Positions 63,101-64,000 of a DNA stretch of 64,000 bases are shown piece after piece. The stretch is from Vibrio sp. VB16 (GTDB lineage Bacteria; Pseudomonadota; Gammaproteobacteria; Enterobacterales; Vibrionaceae). Positions within the stretch are counted from its first letter, which is position 1. Each line of letters starts with the position of its first letter. The notes beneath the pieces were generated by a model that saw only the letters and a list, made by a program, of their open reading frames with translations, did not search any database and was not told where the DNA came from. The stretch lies in contig NZ_CP087590.1 in NCBI RefSeq assembly GCF_015594925.2, positions 1,736,001 through 1,800,000 on the forward strand, read 5' to 3'. The translations under genes and the position numbers were made by a program.

Positions 63101-64000
63101 ATGAATGGTGTTAAATGGAAAGATGTCGACCTTAATTTGATGGTCGCATTTCAAGCGCTTTACAAAACGAACAGCGTTAGTATGGCCGCTGAACGCTGCT
63201 TTATTAGTCAATCCGCAATGAGCCATACCCTTCAACGCATTAGAACATTATTCGATGATTCGTTGTTCACTCGCGTAGGCATTCATATGGAACCGACGCA
63301 CAGAGCCCATGAAATCGCACCGGTAATCGAAGAACTTCTCCATTCTATACAAACGAAATTACTCATTAAGCCTGCCTTTTTTGCAGGTGAATTCGACGGC
63401 TTATGGAAAATAGGACTGACTGATTACGCCGAACAGCTCTTCGCACCTTCTATCTATGATGAGATTAAGGCACAGTCACCAAAGTCTCAAATAGGATTTT
63501 ATAACGTTAACCGTGGTAATTACCGCCAAATGGTCGAAAGTGAAACAATAGACATTGTCATTGGCAGTATAGAAAGTTTGGATAAGAGGTTCATTTCAGA
63601 CCATTTATATACAGAAGACCATCTCTGCCTATTTGATCCAGATTCAGTATCATTTCGCACCAGTTTAAGCGTAGAGGAGTTTATCTCTATAGAACATGCC
63701 TTAGTGAGCCCAGACGGTCATTTACAAACAAAAATTGACAACGAATTAAATAAGTTAGGTCTCAAACGCCGAGTTAGCGTTGCCTCAAGAAACTTTTTAA
63801 CTATCCGTCGCCTATTGTTAGGGAGAGAATTAATATGCATTGTACCTAAGCGATTTGCCGAAACAGAAATGTACAGTCACGCGCTGATGGCACTGCCTCC
63901 GCCTATTCCTGTCTCCAGTTTTGACATCAAACTAGTTTATCTAAAATCCGTTCAACAAGAGAATAAAAATAGCTGGTTACGACAATTAATCACCAACATC
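63101..64000 (+). CDS. LysR-family transcriptional regulator (3' end outside window)
   Basis: Exactly 300 codons are present without a stop, so only the end of the gene is missing. The N-terminal winged helix-turn-helix is standard: VDLNLMVAFQALYKTNSVSM, AAERCFISQSAMSHTLQRIR and FTRVGIHMEPTHRA. The rest is the effector-binding domain (LWKIGLTDYAEQLFAPSIYD; IDIVIGS). It is divergent from chrA and may control it; the effector is unknown. GGGA lies 10 bases before the ATG. Confidence 0.9.
   Translation, partial: MNGVKWKDVDLNLMVAFQALYKTNSVSMAAERCFISQSAMSHTLQRIRTLFDDSLFTRVGIHMEPTHRAHEIAPVIEELLHSIQTKLLIKPAFFAGEFDGLWKIGLTDYAEQLFAPSIYDEIKAQSPKSQIGFYNVNRGNYRQMVESETIDIVIGSIESLDKRFISDHLYTEDHLCLFDPDSVSFRTSLSVEEFISIEHALVSPDGHLQTKIDNELNKLGLKRRVSVASRNFLTIRRLLLGRELICIVPKRFAETEMYSHALMALPPPIPVSSFDIKLVYLKSVQQENKNSWLRQLITNI

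Noticed and set aside
1..64000. Prophage, integrative element or defence island
   Set aside because: I saw no integrase, transposase, phage structural gene, restriction-modification or toxin-antitoxin family, and no tRNA-flanked direct repeats.

Overview
The window is one continuous piece of a gammaproteobacterial chromosome, almost certainly from a Vibrionaceae member (Vibrio or a close relative). The gene content and order point there: prc-proQ-msrC facing letA-letB-rsmF, then pepN-DUF2835-NAD-glutamate dehydrogenase-pyrD-zapC-rlmL-glutaredoxin-uup-DUF3466-rmf, facing fabA-lonH, then matP. Much of this order is shared with E. coli, but DUF2835, the giant NAD-GDH, the DUF3466/GlyGly-CTERM protein and the DUF3634-like gene are marine gammaproteobacterial or Vibrio traits. 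A matP gene and an exact matS site (21813-21825) suggest the terminus macrodomain of the main chromosome.

Layout. 1-8.36 kb: the C-terminal 2,785 codons of a giant repetitive type I-secreted adhesin. It has six 402-bp units, then five 375-bp units, then ligand-binding-like domains, a VWA domain, RTX repeats and a secretion tail. 8.5-11.2 kb: rlmI, acyP, tusE, yccA. 11.4-15.6 kb: aapJQMP, a general amino-acid ABC importer read leftward. 16-22.8 kb: a shortened siroheme synthase, yajQ, DAHP synthase, a stand-alone PEP-utilizer-like barrel protein, a DUF4442 hotdog protein, cvfB and rsmF. 23-30.6 kb: the LetA/LetB envelope lipid-transport pair, msrC, proQ and prc. 30.7-51.6 kb: the housekeeping block from a small secreted protein and pepN to matP. 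51.6-63 kb: a looser, gene-poor, AT-rich accessory stretch with two diguanylate cyclases, small secreted or unknown proteins, a PAP2 phosphatase, a DUF938 methyltransferase, a PQQ-type sugar dehydrogenase, a HAD phosphatase, a SEC-C protein and a chromate transporter. 63.1-64 kb: a divergent LysR regulator cut by the window edge.

How genes work together. aroG and yajQ are translationally adjacent. letA-letB form one transenvelope lipid bridge. rlmL, a glutaredoxin, uup and DUF3466 overlap or abut as one tight transcription unit. rmf, fabA and lonH sit as in enterobacteria. The adhesin and the two GGDEF proteins would fit c-di-GMP-controlled surface attachment, but that link is inference.

Most worth a second look: the two-level repeat architecture of the adhesin (six amino-acid-identical units, then a dimeric higher-order repeat, with shared synonymous haplotypes across both unit types); a siroheme synthase whose SUMT module survives only as a fragment; a PEP-synthase-like pseudo-enzyme divergent from a PEP-consuming DAHP synthase; and several gene-free stretches with nested or paired hairpins (19830-19874, 23021-23072, 41554-41648). 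I found no rRNA, tRNA, CRISPR array, insertion sequence or prophage gene. No clear defence system is visible.
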